A DNA stretch of 13,604 nucleotides, from NCBI GenBank assembly GCA_016938535.1, contig JAFGUL010000235.1:1-13604 (forward strand). The letters are read 5' to 3'. This document shows positions 1-7,091 of the stretch, piece by piece. This DNA is from Candidatus Delongbacteria bacterium. Its GTDB lineage: Bacteria > Delongbacteria > UBA4055. The notes under the pieces are model-generated. The model made no database searches and was not told the DNA's origin. It saw only the letters and a list, made by a program, of their open reading frames with translations. Position 1 is the stretch's first letter. The number at the start of each line of letters is the position of its first letter. The position numbers were made by a program, and so were the translations under genes.

Positions 1-13
1 AAAATAGAATGTT

Positions 14-86
14 GCTCCCGTAGCTCAGTGGATAGAGCAGTGGTTTCCTAAACCATTGGTCGGAGGTTCAACTCCTCTCGGGAGTA
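14..86 (+). tRNA. tRNA-Arg (anticodon CCU)
   Basis: A complete 73-nt cloverleaf can be folded by eye. The acceptor stem is GCTCCCG (14-20) with CGGGAGT (79-85), with a G-U first pair. The D arm is GCTC/GAGC. The anticodon stem is 40-44 with 52-56, and the 7-nt loop TTCCTAA (45-51) puts CCT at the anticodon, which reads AGG (Arg). The T arm is GGAGG, loop TTCAACT, CCTCT. The discriminator base is A86. CCA is not encoded and must be added after transcription. The 3' end is copied twice more just downstream (see the repeat at 69-154). Confidence 0.95.
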
Positions 87-154
87 CAAACCTTGAAAAG
101 GCAACTCCTCTCGGGAGTACAAACCTTGAAAAGGACAACTCCTCTCGGGAGTAC
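69..154 (+). repeat. Tandem copies of the tRNA-Arg 3' end plus spacer
   Basis: A 33-bp unit (69-101) runs from the T loop of the tRNA through its 3' end into the spacer CAAACCTTGAAAAGG. It is repeated exactly at 102-134. After one extra A (135), a third partial copy of 19 bp (CAACTCCTCTCGGGAGTAC) fills 136-154. Each copy can form a small hairpin (ACTCC-TCTCG-GGAGT), and the spacer can form another (CCTT-GAA-AAGG). Replication slippage is the simplest explanation. Leftover duplicated attachment sites from elements that integrate at tRNA 3' ends are an alternative, but no integrase is visible. Confidence 0.9.
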
Positions 155-206
155 CAAGAGCGAGCGTATAAAAACTGATTTAGATTTGCAAAAAGGAGAA
201 TATAAA

Positions 207-875
207 ATGAATATCAAGTACAGAAGAAAACCGGAAAATGAAGAAATGATGGCGGTATATGAGTTCCTAAAAAAATACAGAAATCATATAACAGCCATTG
301 TCGTTATGATCGCTGTTATCATAATCTCAGTTAACATTTACACTTCGAACAAAGAAAAAAATAAGCTTGTATCCGCTGATAAACTTTTTGAGATACAGAA
401 AGCGTTCTATGACGGGAATGACGATCTCGTAATATCAAAAGGACCGGAGTATATTGATACATTCTCAGGTTTTGATTCTGCGGGAGATATTCTGATACTG
501 GTCGCAAGATCCTACATGAGAAAGAACAGCAGTGACGAAGCGATTAAACTTCTTGAAAACAATAGATCCGTAACAGTGAACGAAACCTTTAAATTTTCCG
601 TCAATAATCTTCTCGGCGGACTCTACATGGATAAATGGCTGACAGAAAAAAAGCCTGAATTGGCAGAAAAAGCCGGTGAATATTATATGAAAGCCGCTTA
701 CGCCGACAGAGAACTACACAGGGACCGTACTTTATACTATGCCGGGAACAGTTTCATTCAGGCGGGAAAAATTGAAAAGGCAAAAAAAGCGCTTAAACCT
801 TTGTATGACAACTCAAGAGAACTGGAGTACAAACTTAGGGAACAGGTAAAATATCTGTACGAAAATCTTGACTGA
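207..875 (+). CDS. Membrane-anchored TPR-like protein (YfgM-like architecture)
   Basis: This is a 222-aa protein with a short charged N-terminus, one membrane segment (about residues 28-45) and a helical periplasmic or extracytoplasmic part. That part has TPR-like helix pairs, for example the alanine- and tyrosine-rich stretches around residues 150-205. The layout resembles YfgM/TPR_21 proteins, which work beside the Sec translocon, but the similarity is general and the function is not established. The start at 207 is chosen because AAAAAGGAG (190-198) lies 8 bases before it. The open frame reaches back to 93, but that extension translates the tRNA-derived repeats and is unlikely to be coding. 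A terminator-like hairpin follows the stop. Confidence 0.75.
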   Translation: MNIKYRRKPENEEMMAVYEFLKKYRNHITAIVVMIAVIIISVNIYTSNKEKNKLVSADKLFEIQKAFYDGNDDLVISKGPEYIDTFSGFDSAGDILILVARSYMRKNSSDEAIKLLENNRSVTVNETFKFSVNNLLGGLYMDKWLTEKKPELAEKAGEYYMKAAYADRELHRDRTLYYAGNSFIQAGKIEKAKKALKPLYDNSRELEYKLREQVKYLYENLD

Positions 876-893
876 TAATTTCATTACGACCGA

Positions 894-918
894 CGGGCAG
901 ATGTTTTCTGCCCGTTTT
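894..918 (+). terminator. Rho-independent terminator-like hairpin
   Basis: CGGGCAG (894-900) and CTGCCCG (908-914) form a perfect 7-bp GC-rich stem around a 7-nt loop, followed by TTTT (915-918). It sits 18 bases past the stop of the TPR-like gene and just before the ATG at 922. It may end or attenuate transcription into the EcfT-like gene and truA. The T tract is short, so termination may be incomplete. Confidence 0.6.
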
Positions 919-921
919 AAC

Positions 922-1611
922 ATGAGCACTGAAAATTCATTAAATCCGGCGGCTGTATTTCTCTTGTTCATATCGTCAGCTGTCTTTTTCTCTCTCAACA
1001 GATCATTCACAGTGTATGCCGTATTTTTTCCTGCAGTCTTATTTTTTTTATTTTTCATATGTAAAACCCGAGAACTTTTTTTGTTACCTTTGCTGAAATA
1101 CAAGATATTCCTTATATTTTCTTTTTCATTTTCGATAATAATATCATCCGATCTTTACGATTCATTATTGCTGTTTTTAAGATTCACTGTTCTTATACTT
1201 ATGAGTGTATGGCTTAATTATTTTGTAGATTTTAAAAATCTTCTTGCCGCTTCAGAAAAATTAGTTTCTTACTTACCTTCGCCTTTTATTCGAGATAATT
1301 TGAAGAAAATAGCCTTTTCAACTTTAATTGGAATGGAATTCTGTGTTTCTCTGATATCCCAAATTTCAAATAAAAAACAAAATAAAAGTAATGAAGCTGA
1401 AGATACTGCCTTCATCAAAAAGAATATTTCTTTACTCGTTAAACTTTTCCTTGACGCTTTCTCAAAAGCTGCTGAGCTCGAAGATGAGTTTACCAAAAAA
1501 AATATATCTTCATTTTCTTATCCTCAGTATGTTTTCAGACTACGCATATCGGATTATTTCATTTTGACACTTTCAATTATTTTATTATTTCTAACATTCC
1601 TGAAGTTATGA
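922..1611 (+). CDS. EcfT/CbiQ-like transmembrane protein
   Basis: This is a 229-aa, very hydrophobic protein. Membrane segments lie near the N-terminus, in the middle and at the C-terminal end, with a lysine- and glutamate-rich cytoplasmic stretch in between. The layout matches EcfT/CbiQ, the membrane coupling subunit of energy-coupling factor vitamin and metal importers. The helical coupling region is recognisable, but the usual Ala-Arg-Gly signature appears degenerate (around Glu-Phe-Thr-Lys-Lys-Asn). Position directly before truA recalls the ecfT-truA order known in Firmicutes. No ECF ATPase gene is in the window. The start is uncertain: in-frame ATG at 901 and TTG at 868 (overlapping the TPR stop) are alternatives, and none has a clear Shine-Dalgarno. 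The ATG at 922 keeps the hairpin outside the gene. Its stop overlaps the truA start (ATGA). Confidence 0.6.
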   Translation: MSTENSLNPAAVFLLFISSAVFFSLNRSFTVYAVFFPAVLFFLFFICKTRELFLLPLLKYKIFLIFSFSFSIIISSDLYDSLLLFLRFTVLILMSVWLNYFVDFKNLLAASEKLVSYLPSPFIRDNLKKIAFSTLIGMEFCVSLISQISNKKQNKSNEAEDTAFIKKNISLLVKLFLDAFSKAAELEDEFTKKNISSFSYPQYVFRLRISDYFILTLSIILLFLTFLKL

Positions 1612-2336
1612 ATATAATCCTTAAGATCCAGTATGACGGCAGTGATTTTTTCGGTTCACAGATACAACCTGACGGCAGGACCGTACAAGGTGAACTTCAG
1701 TCGGCTCTAACAAAATTGCTTTCCCATAATATTTCAGCAGTTTTTGCAGGCAGAACTGATTCTGGAGTACATGCCAGGGAGCAAACAGTAAATTTTCATA
1801 TTCCCTACTCACCTATACCTCCTGATAAAATATCCTACCCACTTAACAGCCTTTTGCCAAATGATATTCATGCGGTTTCATCAAAGCTTACTGATGAAGA
1901 TTTCAATGCGAGATTCGATGCTAAATGCCGGACTTACAGATATTTTTTTAGAAAAACATGCAGTATATTCCGAAATAAATATTCATTATTGTACCCTTAC
2001 GATATCGACATAAAGAAACTCAACGATATTACCGGTCTTTTTGTAGGGAAAAAGGACTATCAGTCATTCTGCTCTACGCACGCTGAAGTTAACAACTATA
2101 TATGTGATGTAAAGAGTCTGAACTTCTTCATGCAGGAAGACGAAGTAGTAATGGAAATTTCATCTGACCGGTTTCTTCAGAACATGGTGCGAATAATAGT
2201 ATCTGTATTCCTCGAACTGAACAGAGGAAATATCTGCGAAACTGATATTACCGGAATTTTTGATAAAAAAGACAGAAAGTACTCGCCAAAAACAATTTCT
2301 CCGAGAGGACTTTTCCTTTGGAAAGTTGATTACTGA
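1608..2336 (+). CDS. truA: tRNA pseudouridine(38-40) synthase TruA
   Basis: This 242-aa protein isomerises uridine to pseudouridine at positions 38-40 of the tRNA anticodon arm. The catalytic motif AGRTDSGVHA is present, with the catalytic Asp at residue 51. The N-terminal YDGSDFFGSQIQ block, the Arg-Thr-Tyr-Arg-Tyr motif (about residue 109) and the C-terminal FLQNMVRIIV block are all typical of TruA. Length is normal for the family. The start ATG overlaps the previous stop (ATGA, 1608-1611), which suggests translational coupling. Its TGA stop is a single base from the stop of the convergent sppA gene. Confidence 0.96.
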   Translation: MNIILKIQYDGSDFFGSQIQPDGRTVQGELQSALTKLLSHNISAVFAGRTDSGVHAREQTVNFHIPYSPIPPDKISYPLNSLLPNDIHAVSSKLTDEDFNARFDAKCRTYRYFFRKTCSIFRNKYSLLYPYDIDIKKLNDITGLFVGKKDYQSFCSTHAEVNNYICDVKSLNFFMQEDEVVMEISSDRFLQNMVRIIVSVFLELNRGNICETDITGIFDKKDRKYSPKTISPRGLFLWKVDY

Positions 2337-2337
2337 A

Positions 2338-4095
2338 CTATTCAATGATTACCGGCATTATTAACGATGGTCTTCCTTCTAAGGACAGTGCCGTTCTCAG
2401 TATTTTAAGTTCCTTATCCATCATTCCTGTATTTTTGAAAATTGAATAAACCGACGCATCATCAGCGTCAGTATTGAATAATCTCTCAGAAAATGTTTTG
2501 CTCTCCGGAAAAGAAATTGTTTCGTAATTTTCGATCCCTGATATCTTCGCCGCCTCTTCGATCGCGGCTTCCAGACCGCCTATCTCATCGACAAGTCCGT
2601 TTTTCTTTGCCTGCTCCCCTGTCCATATCTGACCCTGAGCTATTTTTTCGAGTTCTTCCATAGAAATATTCCTACCTTCAGAAACCCGGCCCTTGAATTC
2701 ATCATAGATCCTCAGCATTGAAAGTCTCATCAACTCAGTGTCGTCTGATGATCTGACTTTAGATAAGTCAAAAATATCGGAATATTTCCCTCTCATGACT
2801 TTTTGATTTATAATACCTAGTTTTTCAAGCATATTCCTGAAGTTAGGTATCATTGATACTACGCCTATTGAACCTGTGATCGTGTACTGGTCAGCAAATA
2901 TTTTTGTTCCGTTGCAGGCAATATAATATCCTCCAGAGGCAGCAGTAGAACCCATTGATACAACAACGGGCATTTCATTTTTAAGGTTTATCAGCTTCCT
3001 GAGTATCTTTTCGGATGCCAAAGCTGATCCTCCGGGAGAATTAATTCTCAAAACTACAGCCTTGATATTTTTATCTTTTCTTATTTTTTTTATTATTCTT
3101 TCGATCCCTGCAGGATCAATCACATTCTCTGAAAATGAAGACCCGTTATCCGAATCAACAATATTACCTTCAGCATAGATAACTGCTATACGGTTTTTAT
3201 AATTTTCTTTCAACGCTGCCACTTCGTAATCAGAAATGTTAATTATCTGGTTATCTCCTATAAGATTTTCGGATAGAATTTCATCATAAGACAAAGCTCT
3301 GTCAATAAGTTTCAATTCAATAGCCTTTTCCGGAGTGATAAATACCATTTCACCGCTTACAAGGCTTTCTGTAAAACCGGATTTGCCCAGTTTTCTGTAT
3401 TCTGATACTGCCTTTGAAAAAATATCTATTCTGCTGTCAATTATCCTTTCAATGCTAATTCTGAATTCGTCAGACATACTGTCCCTTGCGAAATTCTCTC
3501 CTGCTCCCTTGAACTGGCCAATGTGTATAACCTCAACATCTACTCCGATCTTGTCACCCAGCTGTTTGAAGTACGGGACGCTTGCACTTATACCGTTTAT
3601 AATTATACTTGATGAACTGGAAGGATCTATTATTATCTCGTCCGCAGAAAGAGCCGCAAGATAGCTTGCATTGTTTATACTGCTTCCGTATGCGATTATA
3701 TGCTTGTTTTCAAGATCTTTCAGACAATTCATGATCTCGTTCGTATGCTGATATGTCAAATTCCAGTTGTCAAGATCGATCAGTATACCTTTTATCCTGA
3801 TGTCGGTCGCCGCATCTGACAGCCTGGCGATCACTTCACCAAGGGTCAGTCCCCTTTTATTTAATTCAGTTATTCTGAATTCCGACAGGTCAATGAAATC
3901 GTTCGGGCACTCTGACAACCCGTGAGGAAAACTCAGTTGAATATAGGAATCCATATTTACAGGCACCTGCTTTATGGAATCGAAAGACATTTTAGCTATA
4001 AAAGCAAGCAAAAAGAAGATCAATACCGCAAAAACTATCATTACAGTAAAAGTTGTTTTAAAAAACCATTTTACAGCATTTTTTATTGTTTCCAT
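2338..4095 (-). CDS. sppA: Signal peptide peptidase SppA, long form (S49)
   Basis: This 585-aa serine protease of the inner membrane degrades cleaved signal peptides and other membrane peptides. One membrane anchor lies at residues 12-34. It has two S49 domains in tandem, as in the E. coli 67-kDa form (618 aa). The catalytic Lys is at 196 (HIGQFKGAGENF) and the catalytic Ser at 387 (STAASGGYYIA), matching Lys209 and Ser409 of E. coli SppA. The block INSPGGSALASE (351-362) precedes the serine. The ATG start has AAGGAG 7 bases upstream and is only 16 bases after the stop of the upstream glycosyltransferase, so it is probably the last gene of the purE operon. Confidence 0.95.
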   Translation of the reverse strand: METIKNAVKWFFKTTFTVMIVFAVLIFFLLAFIAKMSFDSIKQVPVNMDSYIQLSFPHGLSECPNDFIDLSEFRITELNKRGLTLGEVIARLSDAATDIRIKGILIDLDNWNLTYQHTNEIMNCLKDLENKHIIAYGSSINNASYLAALSADEIIIDPSSSSSIIINGISASVPYFKQLGDKIGVDVEVIHIGQFKGAGENFARDSMSDEFRISIERIIDSRIDIFSKAVSEYRKLGKSGFTESLVSGEMVFITPEKAIELKLIDRALSYDEILSENLIGDNQIINISDYEVAALKENYKNRIAVIYAEGNIVDSDNGSSFSENVIDPAGIERIIKKIRKDKNIKAVVLRINSPGGSALASEKILRKLINLKNEMPVVVSMGSTAASGGYYIACNGTKIFADQYTITGSIGVVSMIPNFRNMLEKLGIINQKVMRGKYSDIFDLSKVRSSDDTELMRLSMLRIYDEFKGRVSEGRNISMEELEKIAQGQIWTGEQAKKNGLVDEIGGLEAAIEEAAKISGIENYETISFPESKTFSERLFNTDADDASVYSIFKNTGMMDKELKILRTALSLEGRPSLIMPVIIE

Positions 4096-4111
4096 GAATA
4101 GACTCCTTATT

Positions 4112-5707
4112 TTACTGAGAAATGTTTATATAGTTGATAGCACCGCCCTGGGTATTTATGAAATCCGGCAGTATTTTATATGTGACCTTATTGTACTCGA
4201 GCATATCTCTGTAAACAAGGATTTTTGAAAGTGAAATGCTTTTTAAAGAGAAAATTACACTGTTGACCTGTTCGATCTTTATTATCTCTTTCAGATTATC
4301 AATTCTTCCGAGCACAGCGTACTTATCAATACTCTTACCCAGATAATCTTCCCCTGTATCAACAAAACCAATTATGCTTTTACCTTCATTTGCAAGAACA
4401 TCTTCATATTTTATAACCGTTGAAGAAACATCGTCGATCCCCACAATAAGAGTTTTGTCAAGAAAGAATTTTATTCTTCTGAGGAGCATGAATCTCCATA
4501 CGAACATCATCCCTGTAGTTATCGACAGCATAAGTGCCAAAATAATCCTTGAATAAGCAAATATCTTCATAAAATATGTTATGCTCATAGATATTAGAAC
4601 AAAGTAACTTACAGAAAAAAAGAATTTCCTGAATGAAAATTTAAACTCTCCGTAGAGTTTTGAAAAATAGAAAATGAGCAGAAGTATAATAATGTAAAGC
4701 AGCGATACGATCAGATACATATCGAAGCTGATGTTGGTACTGCAGCCGGATTCTATCTTACCCATAAGAACAAGTACAGGTTTATAAAATAAAAGAGCGG
4801 TCCACAATCCTATCACATAAGACATTATATCGATAATAGGTAAGAGATACATTCTGAATATTATCTTTCCGATCGAAATGATGAAAGAGAACATTATGGC
4901 CAGGTCAAGTATGAACTTGAAGAATAGAGAATACTTGGATGTGTAATTCTTTTTAACGAATATCTTCATTGAGTCAAAGAAATACTTCCTCAATTTGATC
5001 TTGTCCTTCTTTGAACTCTGCCCCCTGTAATGAACGATCTCTGAGATCGGTACATATTCTATCTTATACCCGTGCTTTTTTATCTGATAGCAGAAATCGA
5101 TATCTTCGCCGTACATGAAATAATCTTCAGGCATCAAAATGCCTTCGTCTATAATGTTTTTTCTCAGAAGCATAAATGATCCCGACACGGCATCCACTTC
5201 GGCTATCCTGTCGTCTTCTAAATATAAAAGGTTGTAGCTGGCGAACAGCTTCGAGTTGGGGAACAGTTTGCTGAGACCTGAAAGATGACAGAATGAGTTC
5301 CAGATGGTCGGGAACGACCTGTGGCACGATGCGTCAAGTGTTCCCTCAGGACCGATTATCTTACATGTTACCAGCCCTGTCATTTCATTATTTCTCAGGT
5401 AATTTATAAGAAGATTAATTGAGTTCTCTTTTACTATCGTATCCGGATTAAGTATCAGAACGTAATCACCTTTAGCTATCTTTAAACCCTGGTTGTTGGC
5501 TTTGGCAAAACCGAGATTGGATTCATTATAAATGTAATTCAGATCAGGGAATTTTGATGTTATGTGCTCCTTACTTCCGTCTCTGGATGCATTATCGATT
5601 ATTATTATCTCGTAACTAAGATCTTTGACGGTATCGATCAGCGAACGAACAGTATTTTCCAGAAAATATTTTACATTATAATTGACGATAACAACGGACA
5701 GATCCAT
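4112..5707 (-). CDS. GT2 glycosyltransferase fused to a membrane and Rossmann-like module
   Basis: This is a 531-aa, two-part protein. Residues 1-255 are a GT2 domain of the rhamnosyltransferase (WbbL/RfbF) kind: VVIVNYN at the start, IIDNASRDGS, a LNPDT metal-binding motif (Asp89) and GEDIDF (201-206). About residues 260-410 carry several membrane segments. Residues 418-520 look like the Rossmann-like domain (CoA_binding_3 type) found in front of the catalytic domain in WbaP/WcaJ-type polyprenyl glycosyl-phosphotransferases (TLIVGIDDVSS, IIGFVDTGEDYLG, VLGRIDNLKEII). The phosphotransferase catalytic domain itself is absent, because the protein stops there. It probably adds a sugar to a lipid-linked glycan at the membrane. 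It starts 21 bases after the Dpm1-type gene and is followed at 16 bases by sppA. Confidence 0.85.
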   Translation of the reverse strand: MDLSVVIVNYNVKYFLENTVRSLIDTVKDLSYEIIIIDNASRDGSKEHITSKFPDLNYIYNESNLGFAKANNQGLKIAKGDYVLILNPDTIVKENSINLLINYLRNNEMTGLVTCKIIGPEGTLDASCHRSFPTIWNSFCHLSGLSKLFPNSKLFASYNLLYLEDDRIAEVDAVSGSFMLLRKNIIDEGILMPEDYFMYGEDIDFCYQIKKHGYKIEYVPISEIVHYRGQSSKKDKIKLRKYFFDSMKIFVKKNYTSKYSLFFKFILDLAIMFSFIISIGKIIFRMYLLPIIDIMSYVIGLWTALLFYKPVLVLMGKIESGCSTNISFDMYLIVSLLYIIILLLIFYFSKLYGEFKFSFRKFFFSVSYFVLISMSITYFMKIFAYSRIILALMLSITTGMMFVWRFMLLRRIKFFLDKTLIVGIDDVSSTVIKYEDVLANEGKSIIGFVDTGEDYLGKSIDKYAVLGRIDNLKEIIKIEQVNSVIFSLKSISLSKILVYRDMLEYNKVTYKILPDFINTQGGAINYINISQ

Positions 5708-5728
5708 TACAGGTCATCCCGATTTATG

Positions 5729-6472
5729 TTAATTTTTTCCTGCTAAAAAAGGGAACCTTAATTTCCACACCATGAATATAGCCTCTTTTACAATAGCTTT
5801 TCCCATTTTTGAGTGCCCGTCTATTCTGTCGGTGAATATTATTGGTATCTCTTTTATTTTAAAATTATTCTTCCATGTTTTATAATGCATCTCTATCTGG
5901 AAGGAATAGCCGTTGGATTTGATCTTATCAAGATCGATCGATTCGATTACTTTTCTTTTAAAACATTTGAATCCGGAAGTTGCGTCGCGTAGCGGCATAC
6001 CGGTTATGATCCTAGTGTAATAAGACGCTCCAATACTTAGAAGAAGTCTTTTCAGCGGCCAGTTAACAACATTTACACCCTGAATGTAGCGTGAGCCTAT
6101 AACAAGGTCGTTCTCCGTCATCTCGACTAAAAGCCGTGAAATATCTTTCGGATCGTGGGAAAAATCACAATCCATCTCGATAATATGATCATAACCTTCT
6201 TTTAGCGCGAATTTGAAACCCTCAATATAAGCTGTACCTAAACCTAATTTGCCGGATCTTTCAATTAGACGGACTTTCTGATTTGCCGCAGATATTTCTT
6301 TTACTTTTTTCCCTGTTCCGTCAGGAGAATTGTCATCGACGATCAGAATGTCCGGTGATTCAGGAAGATCAGTTACAGCGCTTATCATCCTCTCTACATT
6401 TTCTATTTCGTTGTATGTCGGAACTATCACGAGAGTTCGTTTATATTCTGCAGCCGTTTCTTTTGAATTCAA
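5729..6472 (-). CDS. Dpm1-type polyprenol monophosphate sugar transferase (GT2)
   Basis: This is a 247-aa GT2 protein of the dolichol/polyprenol-phosphate mannose synthase family, which moves a sugar from a nucleotide sugar to a polyprenyl phosphate at the cytoplasmic face. Visible motifs are VPTYNEIENV, VDDNSPDGTG, the metal-binding EMDCDFSHDP (Asp101, Asp103), GSRYIQG and RDATSGFKCF (162-171). It lacks extra C-terminal membrane helices, so it is the soluble, short form. The sugar (mannose or glucose) cannot be told. The start is TTG at 6472-6470, supported by a perfect AAGGAG seven bases upstream, and it overlaps the 3' end of purE by 32 bases in another frame, so translation is probably coupled. 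Confidence 0.92.
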   Translation of the reverse strand: MNSKETAAEYKRTLVIVPTYNEIENVERMISAVTDLPESPDILIVDDNSPDGTGKKVKEISAANQKVRLIERSGKLGLGTAYIEGFKFALKEGYDHIIEMDCDFSHDPKDISRLLVEMTENDLVIGSRYIQGVNVVNWPLKRLLLSIGASYYTRIITGMPLRDATSGFKCFKRKVIESIDLDKIKSNGYSFQIEMHYKTWKNNFKIKEIPIIFTDRIDGHSKMGKAIVKEAIFMVWKLRFPFLAGKN

Positions 6473-6899
6473 TTAATTTCTCCTTAAGATCGTTATCTGA
6501 TAAAGCCAGAATCTGTACTGCGGTTATCGCAGCGTTCTTTGCTCCGGCGTTCCCTACGGACATAGTAGGAACGGGAACTCCTGCAGGCATCTGGACCATT
6601 GAGAGAAGGGCGTCAAGACCATCCATAACTCCTCCTTTTAGCGGTACTCCCAAAACAGGCAGAATAGTATGGGCTGCCACTACACCGCCAAGATGCGCGG
6701 CCATACCGGCCGCAGCAATAATTACTTTAATCCCGTTACTGTCAGCGTTTTTAGCAAAATCTGCCACCGCTTCCGGATTTCTATGGGCAGAAAGTACTTT
6801 CAATTCATATTCAACACCGAAATACTTAAGATAGTCTTCAGAGTTCTTCATATACTCTTTGTCATTCGGACTTCCCATTATTATGGCTACTAAAGGCAT
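6441..6899 (-). CDS. purE: N5-carboxyaminoimidazole ribonucleotide mutase PurE (class I)
   Basis: This 152-aa enzyme of purine synthesis rearranges N5-CAIR to CAIR. Conserved blocks are IIMGSPND (6-13), SAHRNP with the catalytic His39 (His45 in E. coli), AGMAAHLGGVVAAHT (64-78), LPVLGVP and MPAGVPV. Length and motifs fit class I bacterial PurE. The ATG start is preceded by AAAAAGGAG at a six-base spacing. It is the first gene of a minus-strand run with two glycosyltransferases and sppA. No purK or other pur gene is in the window, so the rest of the pathway must be elsewhere. Confidence 0.96.
   Translation of the reverse strand: MPLVAIIMGSPNDKEYMKNSEDYLKYFGVEYELKVLSAHRNPEAVADFAKNADSNGIKVIIAAAGMAAHLGGVVAAHTILPVLGVPLKGGVMDGLDALLSMVQMPAGVPVPTMSVGNAGAKNAAITAVQILALSDNDLKEKLIEFKRNGCRI
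6480..6485 (-). promoter_or_regulatory. Shine-Dalgarno fixing the TTG start of the Dpm1-type gene
   Basis: On the minus strand this reads AAGGAG, seven bases before the TTG at 6472-6470. It lies inside the purE coding region, so ribosomes finishing purE pass over it. Confidence 0.8.
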
Positions 6900-7091
6900 A
6901 TTGTTCTCCTTTTTCCTATATAAACAATTCTGTAAATTCTTTGTTCATTTCTAAAGCGTTTAATAATATTAAAAAAAAACTGTAAATGCAAATAAAATGA
7001 ACCATCACATTGAAGTAATAATATGATTTTTTTCATAGTTTTTGTCAGCTGATGTTTTTATACTTAAAACAAATTAAGAGGGGTCGGAAGT
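6900..7091. promoter_or_regulatory. Divergent intergenic region, purE / candidate selenoprotein
   Basis: This is 192 AT-rich bases between two divergent starts, so promoters for both must lie here or nearby. It holds the purE ribosome site next to the purE start, and AAGAGGGG (7076-7083) eight bases before the ATG at 7092. The 8-mer CTGTAAAT occurs twice (about 6930 and 6980). TTGTCA (7042-7047) and TATACT (7059-7064) resemble -35 and -10 boxes but are only 11 bases apart, so I do not call them a promoter. Nothing else is recognised. Confidence 0.5.

Noticed and set aside
93..206. N-terminal extension of the TPR-like protein starting at TTG 93
   Set aside because: It translates the tRNA-derived repeats, and a strong ribosome site supports ATG at 207.
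6283..6834. 183-aa + strand frame opposite purE and the Dpm1-type gene
   Set aside because: It is a shadow of two well-supported genes, with low-complexity composition and no ribosome site or recognisable motif.
7042..7064. TTGTCA and TATACT as a promoter for the candidate selenoprotein
   Set aside because: The 11-base spacing is too short for a sigma-70 type promoter, and FCB promoters often differ from this consensus.
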